Shown here: positions 1-8,480 of the stretch, piece after piece
Layout of the letters: each line of letters begins with the position of its first letter
Numbering within the stretch: position 1 is the stretch's first letter
Assembly (NCBI GenBank): GCA_949127735.1
Contig: CASBPX010000176.1
Coordinates: 1 to 44,558 of the forward strand
From: Candidatus Obscuribacterales bacterium
GTDB lineage: Bacteria > Cyanobacteriota > Vampirovibrionia > Obscuribacterales > Obscuribacteraceae
Length of the DNA stretch: 44,558 nt
Reading direction: 5' to 3'
The notes under the pieces: generated by a model
What the model was told of the DNA's origin: nothing
The model's database searches: none
Seen by the model: only the letters and a program-made list of their open reading frames with translations
Program-made: the position numbers and the translations under genes

Positions 1-522
1 GTATTCTTTAATTCCCATGGCTTTCAAAATCAAGTTGGTTGAACCGCTAAGTAAATGCACCAGCGGCCTGGCAAAAGCCGAAATCACACTCATCGGTTTA
101 GCAACATATTTTGCCACCAGCTCTGGTGCGTGAAGTGCCAATCGCTTTGGTACTAATTCGCCTAAGATCAAAGAAAAATATGTGGTGGCAACTACAACGA
201 CGGTTATCGATAGACTTGCCGCGTGCTTCTCGAGCTCAGGATATGGCTTAAACAGAAGAGTCAAGTCGTCTGTAATATTTGCGCCGCCATAGGCACCAGC
301 AAAGATACCAATAGTGGTGATACCTATTTGAATAGTAGAGAGGAAATCGTTTGGGGAGGCCGCAATTTTAAGCGCGGTGCGCGCGCCCAGGTCGCCGTTT
401 TCAGCCCAATGTTGCAGTTTAGTTTTTCTGGCCGAAATAATGGCAATCTCTGACATAGCGAGAGCGCCATTCAAAATTATCAGAAGAAAAATGATCACAA
501 CTTCAAATAGAATCGTGGACAT
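1..522 (-). CDS. CNNM/HlyC-family (DUF21) membrane protein, 3'-truncated by window edge
   Basis: An open frame runs from an ATG at 522 off the left edge, giving the first 174 residues. The N-terminus is a hydrophobic helix followed by NGALAMSEIAIISARKTKL, and near residue 117 comes ILGELVPKRLAL; both are hallmarks of the DUF21 transmembrane domain of the CNNM/CorC/TlyC (hemolysin C, YtfL) family, proteins linked to Mg2+ and cation homeostasis. Further hydrophobic stretches lie near residues 65-80 and 105-120. The CBS and CorC_HlyC domains expected downstream would lie outside the window. Its start shares one base with the upstream stop (TAATG), so it is probably translated by coupling from the 350-residue exported protein. 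The family call is firm; the transported ion is not established. Confidence 0.88.
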   Translation of the reverse strand, partial: MSTILFEVVIIFLLIILNGALAMSEIAIISARKTKLQHWAENGDLGARTALKIAASPNDFLSTIQIGITTIGIFAGAYGGANITDDLTLLFKPYPELEKHAASLSITVVVVATTYFSLILGELVPKRLALHAPELVAKYVAKPMSVISAFARPLVHLLSGSTNLILKAMGIKEY

Positions 523-1574
523 TAGTATGGCAGCCTTTTTCCAGTCATTCCCGCAACAATGAAGTTTGTAGCTAGTGCCTGCCTGAGACTGATACCGATC
601 GCCGGTGCTGAATCAGGCAAGAAATTGCCGACCGCTATTTTGGCATTGTTATCAAAATGTCCAACCATATGCAAAACATAACCGCGACCAAAGGGAAAGA
701 TTACAGCAAGTACTCCTGCTTTGTCTGGATCTTCTCCAGCTAACTGACGACTTGTAATTAATACATGCACCGCATCCGGTTTAAGAATACGTATCAGGTG
801 CGAAGCCGAATCTAGCTTCCAAAAGGCGCTACGCACAGTGTTAATGGCAAGGACCGGGTCTGGTGCGAGATATTCGGCATCATAAATATCTTTCTTATTT
901 ACACCTTTGTTCCAGCCGATATAACCGGGAAAAGTTTGCGCCACCATGTTGTCTAAAGCCCAGTCAGTAGTAAGCAAGTAACCACCGTTTTTGACAAAGT
1001 CGCGCACAGTCTGCAGCCGGTCTCTCTTTATTTGCCCGGCACAGTTAATGATAAGAACCTTAGTACTGGCAAGCATTTCAGGCGATAATTCACTGGCTTT
1101 GACATGCTGGTAAGGAATTTGCAATTTGGAAAGTGTTTTGTCAGCTTTGTCCCACTGGCCGGCCACTTCTACCACAGCGCTGGCGTCGCTAGCAGATCCG
1201 CTCAGCACAAAATCAGGATGGGCCTTAGTCAGCCAGGCTCGGAAGACCAGAGGATCGACCCGTGCACTCTGTGCTTTACCCGTTACCGGCGGTAAGTCGA
1301 AAAAATTAGCAATGGCGTGGGCCGCGTTCAGATTGACTCTGGTCTGGCCGGCTAAATCTTGAGCAGCGTCAACAGAAGTAACATTTCCCTGCAAGGACTG
1401 CAAAGACTGTTTTGCGGCGGCTTGACCAATTGGCGGTGCCAGCGGGGGAGCATCAGCCTGCGCCGCCGGGATTGAAACTTGAACCTGAACCAAAACCAAA
1501 GCAAAAGCAAAAAAAGTCTTAGCGGCAAATATTAGGGATGTGAGTAGACGATTTTCTGGCAAAATATTTCTCAA
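522..1574 (-). CDS. Exported protein with GATase/ThuA-like fold
   Basis: 350 residues. The N-terminus has a basic start and a hydrophobic segment (about residues 12-40) ending near AAQADA, consistent with a signal peptide. A Gln/Ala-rich linker follows to about residue 100. The core (about 165-320) reads VLIINCAGQI, then VRDFVKNGGYLLTTDWALDN, then GRGYVLHMVGHFDN. This alternation resembles the class I glutamine-amidotransferase-like fold of ThuA/DUF4159-type proteins, where a flexible chain 'becomes a tomb' pattern such as KNGGYL follows the second strand. No clear catalytic Cys-His-Glu triad is visible, so an enzymatic role is not claimed. The gene is coupled (TAATG) to the downstream CNNM-like gene, suggesting a shared envelope job. 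Family assignment is tentative; export is better supported. Confidence 0.6.
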   Translation of the reverse strand: MRNILPENRLLTSLIFAAKTFFAFALVLVQVQVSIPAAQADAPPLAPPIGQAAAKQSLQSLQGNVTSVDAAQDLAGQTRVNLNAAHAIANFFDLPPVTGKAQSARVDPLVFRAWLTKAHPDFVLSGSASDASAVVEVAGQWDKADKTLSKLQIPYQHVKASELSPEMLASTKVLIINCAGQIKRDRLQTVRDFVKNGGYLLTTDWALDNMVAQTFPGYIGWNKGVNKKDIYDAEYLAPDPVLAINTVRSAFWKLDSASHLIRILKPDAVHVLITSRQLAGEDPDKAGVLAVIFPFGRGYVLHMVGHFDNNAKIAVGNFLPDSAPAIGISLRQALATNFIVAGMTGKRLPY

Positions 1575-1674
1575 AAGCGCTCTTAGTATAAATTAAGGAC
1601 GGCAGTATCACTTCACTGTTCCGATACGGCACTCAACCCAGCTCTAGCACAGCGATAATTTGGCAAAAAGAAGA

Positions 1675-1683
1675 TGCTAGAAT
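1675..1683 (+). promoter_or_regulatory. Candidate extended -10 promoter element
   Basis: TGCTAGAAT matches an extended -10 (TGn plus TAGAAT) 46 bases upstream of the ATG at 1729. No good -35 hexamer lies 17 bases upstream, which extended -10 promoters can tolerate. It would drive the exported-protein/mltG pair. Found by pattern only. Confidence 0.35.
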
Positions 1684-1728
1684 GGCGCCGTTAGTGCTAA
1701 TACGTCATTAAGTGAGTCAAAATCAATT

Positions 1729-2661
1729 ATGTTTGCAAAAGCTACATTAGCTTCAATAGTTTGCATCAATCTGCTCGGGTTCGGATATCAAGCGCCGGCC
1801 ATGGCCCAGGCAGCTGAACCTACTGCAACCAGTGCTGTAGAAAAGCGCGAATTGACTGGCTACTTTCTTACTTTCAATGGTCGTGCCTTGCCGGTCAAAC
1901 AAGCCAGTATCAACGGCGCAGGCATACTAACCGCTCCAATTATTTCACTGACTTTACCTGTAAATATTTCGGGTTTTGTTCGCCCTGGACTGAACGAGCT
2001 TGCGGTTGAATACATTAGCGATGCCAAAACACCCATGAATTTGCTGGTGGAAAAGCGCACAGCAGGGCCAAAAAAAGAAGAGTTGGCTAAACTGGTATTG
2101 CCGGCGGACCAGTCATCACGAGCCATGACCACCAAGAAAATTTCTTTCAGTTTGCCTTCAGATCAAGTAACAAGCAAAATTGAAAAATTGAGTGACGATG
2201 ACAAGAAGTCCATCGAGCAAGAATTGCAAAACTACTGGAATGCGCTCAGTGAACATAAAGGAGAGAGATTAAAAGCGATCTACAAAGATTCGCTAGATGA
2301 CGAGCGCAAGCTCTGCCCGGAGAGTGCCAGTTTCTTTGACAAAATTTTGGTGCGCGAGGCTTCAGTTTTGCGTAATCCTGCAATCAAATTAGAGCCACTT
2401 GATACCACTGGTCTTAATTTTAAAGTGGAGGGGGACAGAGTTAAGCTCTATAGAGAGGATAAAAAGCCACTGCTGGTGAGCAATGAAGTTGATGTTCAAA
2501 CCGAGCCGGTAATGGTGGAAGTGCAGGGCAAAGGCAAGACACAAAGTCAGTCAGCGAAAGCCAAAACCAAAGAAAAAATCGTGCGCTACTTCCTCTACTT
2601 TAAACAAAACAGCCAGGACGGCAACAATGAATGGTCTTTGTCGCTGCCACCCAATGCCTGA
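1729..2661 (+). CDS. Exported protein of unknown function upstream of mltG
   Basis: 310 residues. A signal peptide is visible (MFAKATLASIVCINLLGFGY, cleavage probably after AMAQA near residue 28). The mature part begins with a beta-rich segment (about 40-105) containing GYFLTFNGRALPV and PGLNELAVEY, followed by a Lys-rich helical segment around 150-185 (DDDKKSIEQELQNYWNALSEHKG) and a C-terminal segment with many Lys/Gln. The ELQNYWNALSEHKGERLKAIY stretch resembles the start of NTF2/SnoaL-like or lipoprotein helical domains, but this is not strong enough to name. It ends 21 bases before mltG on the same strand, so the two are probably cotranscribed, pointing to a periplasmic role. I do not recognise the family. 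Confidence 0.7.
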   Translation: MFAKATLASIVCINLLGFGYQAPAMAQAAEPTATSAVEKRELTGYFLTFNGRALPVKQASINGAGILTAPIISLTLPVNISGFVRPGLNELAVEYISDAKTPMNLLVEKRTAGPKKEELAKLVLPADQSSRAMTTKKISFSLPSDQVTSKIEKLSDDDKKSIEQELQNYWNALSEHKGERLKAIYKDSLDDERKLCPESASFFDKILVREASVLRNPAIKLEPLDTTGLNFKVEGDRVKLYREDKKPLLVSNEVDVQTEPVMVEVQGKGKTQSQSAKAKTKEKIVRYFLYFKQNSQDGNNEWSLSLPPNA

Positions 2662-2682
2662 TGCCTACTCAATTGTGACCCT

Positions 2683-3720
2683 ATGCGTGCATTAAAATTC
2701 TTGCTGGCCTTCGTGGTGCTCATCGGGGCGGCGCTGGTGGCTGCTGGTTATTTATTGAACGAAAAGTTGCAGGAGAGCCATAATCACCACGGTCAGAATG
2801 ATTTGATTGCAGTGACGCGCGGCATGTCTCTAGACGAAATTTTAAGCAAGCTTGAAAGTAAGAAGATTATTGAAAAAGCACTTTATTTGAAATTGTATAT
2901 TCGCTCCAAGGGTGCAAACCCCGTCATTAAAGCTGGTGATTATCGCTTCAAATCGCCAATAACTCCTCTGGAAGCGCTCAGCACTCTAGAAGCTGGAGGC
3001 ATTGAGCTCAACAAGCTTACTGTGATTGAGGGCTGGACACGATTTGAAATTGCCGATGCTATGGCCAAAATTAAAAGCCTGAAAATTGACCGCAAGGGTG
3101 CTCTTGCGCTAATGAATAAAGTTAGTTTGATCGCCGACATTGATCCTATTGTCAGCAATCTGGAAGGTTATCTCTTCCCTGACACTTATTTTGTGCAGTC
3201 TGATACTAAGCCACAAGAGCTCATTGCAGCTATGGTGCAACGCTTTCGCACGGTCTGGGAAAAGGAAAGAAATCCATATGCTTTGACTGCACATAAAGCA
3301 ATTACCATGGCATCAATTATTGAAACGGAAGCAAAACTTGAGCAGGAGCGGCCGGTGGTGGCGTCGGTAATCAACAATCGTATCGCCCGCAAAATGCCAC
3401 TGGCAATGGACTCTACCATTGTTTACGCTTCTAAAATGATCGGAAAATGGAAGGGCAACGGTATCGTTTACCAAAGTGATCTTGATTTGAAGTCTCCGTA
3501 CAACACACGAAAATATTATGGCTTGCCACCAGGGCCGGTGGGCTCTCCTGGTCAAAATTCAATCCACGCAGCGCTAAATCCGGTTGAAAGCGGCTTTATC
3601 TATTATGTGCGAGACCCGGCTTTTAACAATGGCAAACACAATTTTTACAGCCGGCCGCAAGACTTTGAGGTGGGCGTGCAAAAATTAAGAACCTGGGAAG
3701 CGCAGCAAAAGAAACACTAA
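2683..3720 (+). CDS. mltG: Endolytic murein transglycosylase MltG (YceG-like)
   Basis: 345 residues, the usual family length. MltG is an inner-membrane-anchored lytic transglycosylase that cleaves nascent glycan strands and sets their length. The sequence shows one N-terminal membrane anchor (residues 5-25), a LysM-like region (about 40-115) and the catalytic YceG domain. The signature around the catalytic Glu is MASIIETEAKLEQERPVVAS; E214 aligns with E218 of the E. coli enzyme. Also typical are EGYLFPDTYF (161-170) and YNTRKYYGLPPGPVGSPG with the following SIHAALNP. The ribosome binding site is weak. The gene ends 13 bases from the convergent ChaN/EreA-like gene with no obvious terminator hairpin between. 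Function is inferred from family but very secure. Confidence 0.96.
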   Translation: MRALKFLLAFVVLIGAALVAAGYLLNEKLQESHNHHGQNDLIAVTRGMSLDEILSKLESKKIIEKALYLKLYIRSKGANPVIKAGDYRFKSPITPLEALSTLEAGGIELNKLTVIEGWTRFEIADAMAKIKSLKIDRKGALALMNKVSLIADIDPIVSNLEGYLFPDTYFVQSDTKPQELIAAMVQRFRTVWEKERNPYALTAHKAITMASIIETEAKLEQERPVVASVINNRIARKMPLAMDSTIVYASKMIGKWKGNGIVYQSDLDLKSPYNTRKYYGLPPGPVGSPGQNSIHAALNPVESGFIYYVRDPAFNNGKHNFYSRPQDFEVGVQKLRTWEAQQKKH

Positions 3721-3733
3721 AACGTGATCTTAT

Positions 3734-5215
3734 TTACTTGCGCTTTGGCGGAAAGATCAAGACACTGTCCCACATACCATAGCGCTCTTGCACATCATTA
3801 CCGAGGCGTGGTACCTCGGCTCCAGCTATCAGTGGTGTCTTCTTGGTAGATATTGCTGTGGGTTTGTCTAGATGTTTTGCGTAGTAGGTCAGGTCGTCGG
3901 CTGGCGTAGCCGATGACTGTTCCATGGTCGTGGTAATTGCCACCTTTTGACTACGCAAAATATCTGCTGTTGATCTGTATGCACCAGATGTGGTGTCGGC
4001 TCCGTGCATCATGCCAGACCAGTATACAATCTTGTTGCCGCTGTTGGCGTCGAGAATCTGCTTCATCTGTCTGGCCATGAAGTTGTCTCTTTCTTGGGCT
4101 GCCCTGGCATCAGAATCTCCTGTGCCATTGTCAATGCCAACTACTTTCATACCAGTGCTGCGGGCATTGTCCATCATTTTTGCAAAGTCATTGGTTTGAT
4201 ATGCCTCAGGCAGATCTTTGAGATTGCCAGATTTATTGTATTTATCAAGTTGGCTTTGGGGAATTTCTAGAGCGAGATGAGTTGCTCCTGCTGCTCTCAA
4301 GTCTTTCATCGCTTCGGCGCCAAACTTGTGCATTGGCCCATCGAGAGAATGCTGCTCGCCGATCATCAGCACGCGACTGTTGCGCATGGCGTCGCTCAAG
4401 TGTTTGGTCGGATCTTCGCCCGCTCTATTAATTTCATCAAGGTAAGGCTTGGCTGTGAGCTTTTCTTTGAGGTCGAATTTTTCTTTGAATTTCCCGAATG
4501 CTTCAAGATTTTGCGTTGGGCTCAAATCTTTGTGATTGGGATTTTCTTTGAGGTAGGCTCCCCCGAGGCTGCCACTGTTTTGTTGAAAATCAATGAAGGC
4601 CTTCCGCTGAGTAGGGTCTGCCAGATGCTTGAGCAACTTTTCGTCATTCATTTGTTCAATTGTCAGCGTCTTGCCAAAACCTTCTTGTTTTAGTGATTTG
4701 TCTATAGCCTGAACGGCTTCTACTTTTCCTGGCTTCATCAGGTTAGCCAGTTGCTCAAGTTTTTTGTTTTGTTCAGCAAAAGTCGGCTCGTCGGCACGCA
4801 GGTCGCGACCTACCCATTCAGAATTTCTTCCTATTTGTTCTAGGGCGGCAAAGGTTTCTTTGACACGTTCTGTGCCGTATTTGCCCATCATTTGTCTAAA
4901 CGCTTGGTTGCGATACGAGTCAGGGGCGAACAAGCCACCTAGCGGTCTTTCGACAACATTGCCATTTTCACCGGTCATATCAAAAAAACGTCTCTCGAAC
5001 TCTGGATCTTTTTTGAATATCCCGCCCAAGTCTGGCTCTTTCTCCTTGGGCACACCCAGGGTAAAAGCACCGCTTCTATTTCTTTCGGTCGTTTGACTTG
5101 GCCCTGTGCGCTCCTGACTTTCGGCGGTTAAAATTTGCCGCGTCTTATTCCCGTCACCTACGTCGAGTGATCGCTCTTTAGCCGGTTCTGGTGTGTCGCT
5201 TTTTGGGTTTGCCAT
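3734..5215 (-). CDS. ChaN/EreA/TIKI-superfamily putative hydrolase with long N-terminal region
   Basis: 493 residues, no signal peptide. Residues 1-75 are hydrophilic and low-complexity, and 75-270 are helical and unrecognised. The C-terminal part (about 278-450) carries the motif set of the ChaN / erythromycin-esterase-like / TIKI superfamily: RVLMIGEQHS (GExH, 286-289), HLALEIP (E317), VVGIDN (about 358-363), an AAQERDNFMARQM segment (372-384) and VYWSGMMHG with H404. Members include haem-binding lipoproteins, esterases and metalloproteases, so the chemistry cannot be fixed from sequence. Compared with ChaN, the 280-residue N-terminal extension is unusual and could be a targeting or regulatory module. 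It is convergent with mltG and separated by 135 bases from the 768-residue gene upstream. Superfamily call good, activity unknown. Confidence 0.75.
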   Translation of the reverse strand: MANPKSDTPEPAKERSLDVGDGNKTRQILTAESQERTGPSQTTERNRSGAFTLGVPKEKEPDLGGIFKKDPEFERRFFDMTGENGNVVERPLGGLFAPDSYRNQAFRQMMGKYGTERVKETFAALEQIGRNSEWVGRDLRADEPTFAEQNKKLEQLANLMKPGKVEAVQAIDKSLKQEGFGKTLTIEQMNDEKLLKHLADPTQRKAFIDFQQNSGSLGGAYLKENPNHKDLSPTQNLEAFGKFKEKFDLKEKLTAKPYLDEINRAGEDPTKHLSDAMRNSRVLMIGEQHSLDGPMHKFGAEAMKDLRAAGATHLALEIPQSQLDKYNKSGNLKDLPEAYQTNDFAKMMDNARSTGMKVVGIDNGTGDSDARAAQERDNFMARQMKQILDANSGNKIVYWSGMMHGADTTSGAYRSTADILRSQKVAITTTMEQSSATPADDLTYYAKHLDKPTAISTKKTPLIAGAEVPRLGNDVQERYGMWDSVLIFPPKRK

Positions 5216-5278
5216 GGATTACAAACGCTGATTTAACCTAATAGATTAAGTGAAAACCTGCCAGTATAAGTTGTATGT

Positions 5279-5300
5279 ACCCGTTTGCGGGTCTTTTTTT
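5279..5300 (+). terminator. Plus-oriented intrinsic terminator-like hairpin between two minus-strand genes
   Basis: ACCCG-TTTG-CGGGT is followed by CTTTTTTT, a compact hairpin with a U tract when read on the plus strand. Read on the minus strand there is no U tract after the stem. It therefore points the opposite way from both flanking genes. Confidence 0.55.
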
Positions 5301-5350
5301 ACTTTGGGATTTCGGGCAAAGCGCGCGAATTCACAAACTACTTTTGCAGT

Positions 5351-7657
5351 TTAGTAAAAGTATGGTGTCTTTAAGGTCCAGGCATTACCTTTATAATTCT
5401 GGTGCAGCAGCTGGAAGGCTAATTTAGACATGGCACTGGTACCGCTATTTGTAGCGCCGAGCTTAGTGGCTCTAACTACCATGTGAAGAGCCTCAGGCAC
5501 CCTTGGATCGCTCTTGTGGGCTTTGGCATACTCGGTGACAACCTTACCCAAATAGTTGGCTGCTGGTGACGCGCTATTGATCACAGTCAGCTCAGCTTTC
5601 GCTTTGGTAAGCTCGGATGCTTTGATGAAATCTTTTCCCGGGTATTTCACTGCAGTATCAGCCTTAATCGCATCCCACCAGTTGTCTTGATAATCATCGA
5701 GGTGATTAAACGCTGTTGTGCGCGCCACGCCTGCTGTAATATATGGCCTTGATCCTGGATTTTTCAACATCATAAATGCGGCGCTAAAGTCTTTACTGTC
5801 TGGCGCTGCCTGATCATAATTTGTCAGAGAGTTTGTTAATGCGGGCATAGACTTGCGCAGTAATAAACCGGCTTTGCTAGCACTAGCTGAGTCATGCAAA
5901 AGCACTGAGCGACAGAAAGCAGCTTGAGCAAAATCAGCTCGTAGACCTCTGGGAATGCGCTCTGATTCGGCAGCTAACAAAAACTGCGCCAGTGGCAACC
6001 TTTGATTGAGCACAACTGCGGCTTCGGGCCTGAGTACTGGCGCAAGAGTTTTATAGGCAACAATTTTTTTCTTGTCGTCTTCAGCCCACTGCTCTGCCAG
6101 AAAGGCACCTTCAGCTTCACCTACAACAAGTGCAGGTGAGCAATAAGAAAGGGCCAGCATCTCGTCTAATGAGTTAGCTAGATTTAGTTTGAGCAAATTC
6201 AATTTGTTTACTGCCGAGGGCGCTTTGGTGACCTTAAGGGTAGTGTCAATGATGGCTCTTGCCTGTGCCTCTGCACTTCGGGCCGATAGAATTCGCGCTT
6301 GTTGGTAGCCGGCCGTGACATAGCCCGCGCTGCTTTTTGGCACCGCGGCTAATGCACTAAGAATTTCAAGAGCCATTGGCTCATTGCCTTTTAGCTTGGC
6401 GGCGGCGCAAATCAGCCAGGCCAGACTTTTGTCTTTCCGGAAACGCTCTATTGCATGGTCTGTAGACTGCTGATCATCGCTCGAGAATGTCCAGATCCAA
6501 TCGGTCATATCGTCGGCGCGCATGGCAGCGGCAAGTTTACTATCGTCGACTTTATGCGTGGTGGCAGACTCTTCAGAGTCTTCCTTAAAAGCGTTGTCCA
6601 GCAGATAAACATAGACTTCCATATCGTCGTAAAAAGTGGCATCAGTGCCCGAGACCAGCCGTTTACTTATATCAGTCAATGCAACTGCCGGATCGAGCCG
6701 GACGCCGACAAATTTCAATAGCGAAGTCACTGATTCCTTCAATGAAGTCAATGAAGGATCGTTTTGCAGCTCCACCAGCTTATCTCGAGCGGCAAGTAGG
6801 GCCACTTGATCAACGCCTTTATTGGAGCTGAGTGTAGCTTTTCGAATCAGGCAACGTGCCACTAAATAGGCCGAAATCTTTTTATAAGGAGAGGTGGTAT
6901 CAAGGGCGATTAAGCCAAATTGTTTAGCAGCTTCGTCGAAATTTTTAGCATAAAAATGGGCCGCTGCAATTTGATAGGCGCGTTCTTGTTTAACTTCTTC
7001 GCTCGCAGAAGCTGGGGCCGGCTCAGGAAAAGGCGGCTCGGGCGACGTCACCTTTTTAGAATAGTCATAAGATCTTCCGCCACAATGACAAAAGACTTTG
7101 TCTTGAGCAGCCAACCATTCTCTGACCTCATTACTTCCGGCACCGTATTTGGTGACCTTATCTTGTAGAGTTTTGGTTGCTTGAGTGAAGGCGTCGGCTG
7201 TACAATTCAGATAGGGATTATAATCATCTTCTCCGCCTACTTGCCGATATTTGCTGATACTGTCTAATTTAGCCAGGCCGGTTGAGCCCGCAGCCGCCTT
7301 ATTGCGCGCCTTGAGCCAGAGTTCACTGGCCGAATCGTCATCATTGCTGCCTGTGCCAAGGCGGAAGCGCCACAGGCTAAGCGCTTGATTTTGCTCAGTG
7401 ACGGTCAGCGGTTTACCGTAAAGAGTGCGGTAAGCGACAAAGAGATAAGAACGAGCGAATGTAGGTTCAACAAGCCCTAAGTTGCCGTCGGCAAAAAATT
7501 GAAGTGGTAGATCTGGATGGAGGCTGTATGAATAAATCGCGTCATCATAAAACGGCCCACATGCTGATGCCGGAATCACTGGCAAAATACCCAGTTGGCA
7601 GGCCATAGCAGCTACCAAAACTCTTTTAATTCTTCCATTCAAGCTAAAAATGGCCAA
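5351..7657 (-). CDS. Large exported protein with ACGPF motif and TPR-like helical repeats
   Basis: 768 residues from a TTG start at 7657, chosen because GAGGAG lies 7 bases upstream. The N-terminus has a basic start and hydrophobic helix (10-30), then PASACGPFYDDAIYSY; cleavage is likely just before C33 or A32, and the Cys context is a poor lipobox. Residues 45-75 (LGLVEPTFARSYLFVAYR) look conserved in character. An FCHCGG motif sits near residue 190, followed by a Pro/Glu-rich linker, then alternating amphipathic helices such as AYQIAAAHFYAKNFDEAAKQFGLIAL that resemble TPR/SEL1 repeats. The start overlaps the end of the DUF3142 gene by 14 bases, so translation is coupled. I do not recognise a characterised family; a periplasmic scaffold or binding role is only a guess. 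Confidence 0.72.
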   Translation of the reverse strand: MAIFSLNGRIKRVLVAAMACQLGILPVIPASACGPFYDDAIYSYSLHPDLPLQFFADGNLGLVEPTFARSYLFVAYRTLYGKPLTVTEQNQALSLWRFRLGTGSNDDDSASELWLKARNKAAAGSTGLAKLDSISKYRQVGGEDDYNPYLNCTADAFTQATKTLQDKVTKYGAGSNEVREWLAAQDKVFCHCGGRSYDYSKKVTSPEPPFPEPAPASASEEVKQERAYQIAAAHFYAKNFDEAAKQFGLIALDTTSPYKKISAYLVARCLIRKATLSSNKGVDQVALLAARDKLVELQNDPSLTSLKESVTSLLKFVGVRLDPAVALTDISKRLVSGTDATFYDDMEVYVYLLDNAFKEDSEESATTHKVDDSKLAAAMRADDMTDWIWTFSSDDQQSTDHAIERFRKDKSLAWLICAAAKLKGNEPMALEILSALAAVPKSSAGYVTAGYQQARILSARSAEAQARAIIDTTLKVTKAPSAVNKLNLLKLNLANSLDEMLALSYCSPALVVGEAEGAFLAEQWAEDDKKKIVAYKTLAPVLRPEAAVVLNQRLPLAQFLLAAESERIPRGLRADFAQAAFCRSVLLHDSASASKAGLLLRKSMPALTNSLTNYDQAAPDSKDFSAAFMMLKNPGSRPYITAGVARTTAFNHLDDYQDNWWDAIKADTAVKYPGKDFIKASELTKAKAELTVINSASPAANYLGKVVTEYAKAHKSDPRVPEALHMVVRATKLGATNSGTSAMSKLAFQLLHQNYKGNAWTLKTPYFY

Positions 7658-8480
7658 TTTTGTTCTCCTCAGTCAGTTTAATATCTATCAGTTTGCCGGC
7701 TTCATTGAGGCTCTCACGATTCCAGCCGGGAGAGCAAAACAAATAAATGTGATTGAATCGGCTCAATCTCTGAGCAACAACGCTGATTGCCCCAGAGTCT
7801 GTAAGCGATAGCCCGATTGCCAGCTTGTTATTAAAAGTGAGTGGTAGTCGAGATTTTAGAAGCTGCAAAGCTTTGCTTTGACCGGCACCCATGGTGAAAA
7901 ACATGGGCACCACATGATCAATATTACCGTATTGCACTTGATCAACTGCTTCTTTGAGCCAAGTATCACCCTGACTCCATGAAGCTAAAGCAGTGGTAGA
8001 GACTGTCATGCCTTGTGGCAGCGCTTTTTGTAAATCTCGCAGTAACTGCAAATAGAATTGCCGCTGATTTTGTCTGGCATCAAAATCGATTTGTACAGCG
8101 TCAACTTTGCTTCGCAGTGTAAGCTGAGCAATTTTTTCAGCCAGCTCCGTGCTGACCTTTGAAAAATTTCCATCTAGCGGTAGTGATTTTACCTCCACGC
8201 GAGCTACCGCCTCGCGGTAACAACCGCTGGGCAGTTGCAATCGTGACAGACGCGGCTGGCAATCTACCTGATTGCCGTCGACAATGAAACGGCCTACTAA
8301 AAAAGCTACGCCCACCTTTTTAGCATCAACCGAGCGTAGATCTTCTATTTTCTGCCAAGACCAGAGCATTACCCGTGGTATCGGAGTTTCAACGGCGAAG
8401 ACAGCACTAGCACTAGTATTGGTACTGGCGCAAACCAGTACTGCCATGGCCGAAGCTAATCGAAAAACGAAGTGGCGCAC
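7644..8480 (-). CDS. DUF3142-like exported protein
   Basis: 278 residues from a GTG start at 8480 that overlaps the upstream TAG stop by one base (TAGTG), so it is coupled to the aminopeptidase. A signal peptide is visible (FRLASAMAVLVCASTNTSASA). The mature sequence begins PIPRVMLWSWQKIEDL and continues VGVAFLVGRFIV, the pattern of the DUF3142 family; VDAVQIDFDARQNQRQFY (about 134-151) and VVPMFFTMG suggest a TIM-barrel-like fold with an acidic strand end (DFD) as in glycosidase relatives. Biochemical function is unknown. It sits between an M1 peptidase and the ACGPF protein in an operon-like run, hinting at processing of exported peptides or glycopeptides, which is inference. Confidence 0.72.
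   Translation of the reverse strand: MRHFVFRLASAMAVLVCASTNTSASAVFAVETPIPRVMLWSWQKIEDLRSVDAKKVGVAFLVGRFIVDGNQVDCQPRLSRLQLPSGCYREAVARVEVKSLPLDGNFSKVSTELAEKIAQLTLRSKVDAVQIDFDARQNQRQFYLQLLRDLQKALPQGMTVSTTALASWSQGDTWLKEAVDQVQYGNIDHVVPMFFTMGAGQSKALQLLKSRLPLTFNNKLAIGLSLTDSGAISVVAQRLSRFNHIYLFCSPGWNRESLNEAGKLIDIKLTEENKIGHF

Noticed and set aside
4277..4693. 138-codon plus-strand open frame
   Set aside because: Lies inside the ChaN/EreA-like gene on the other strand; composition (Cys/Phe-rich) is a shadow.
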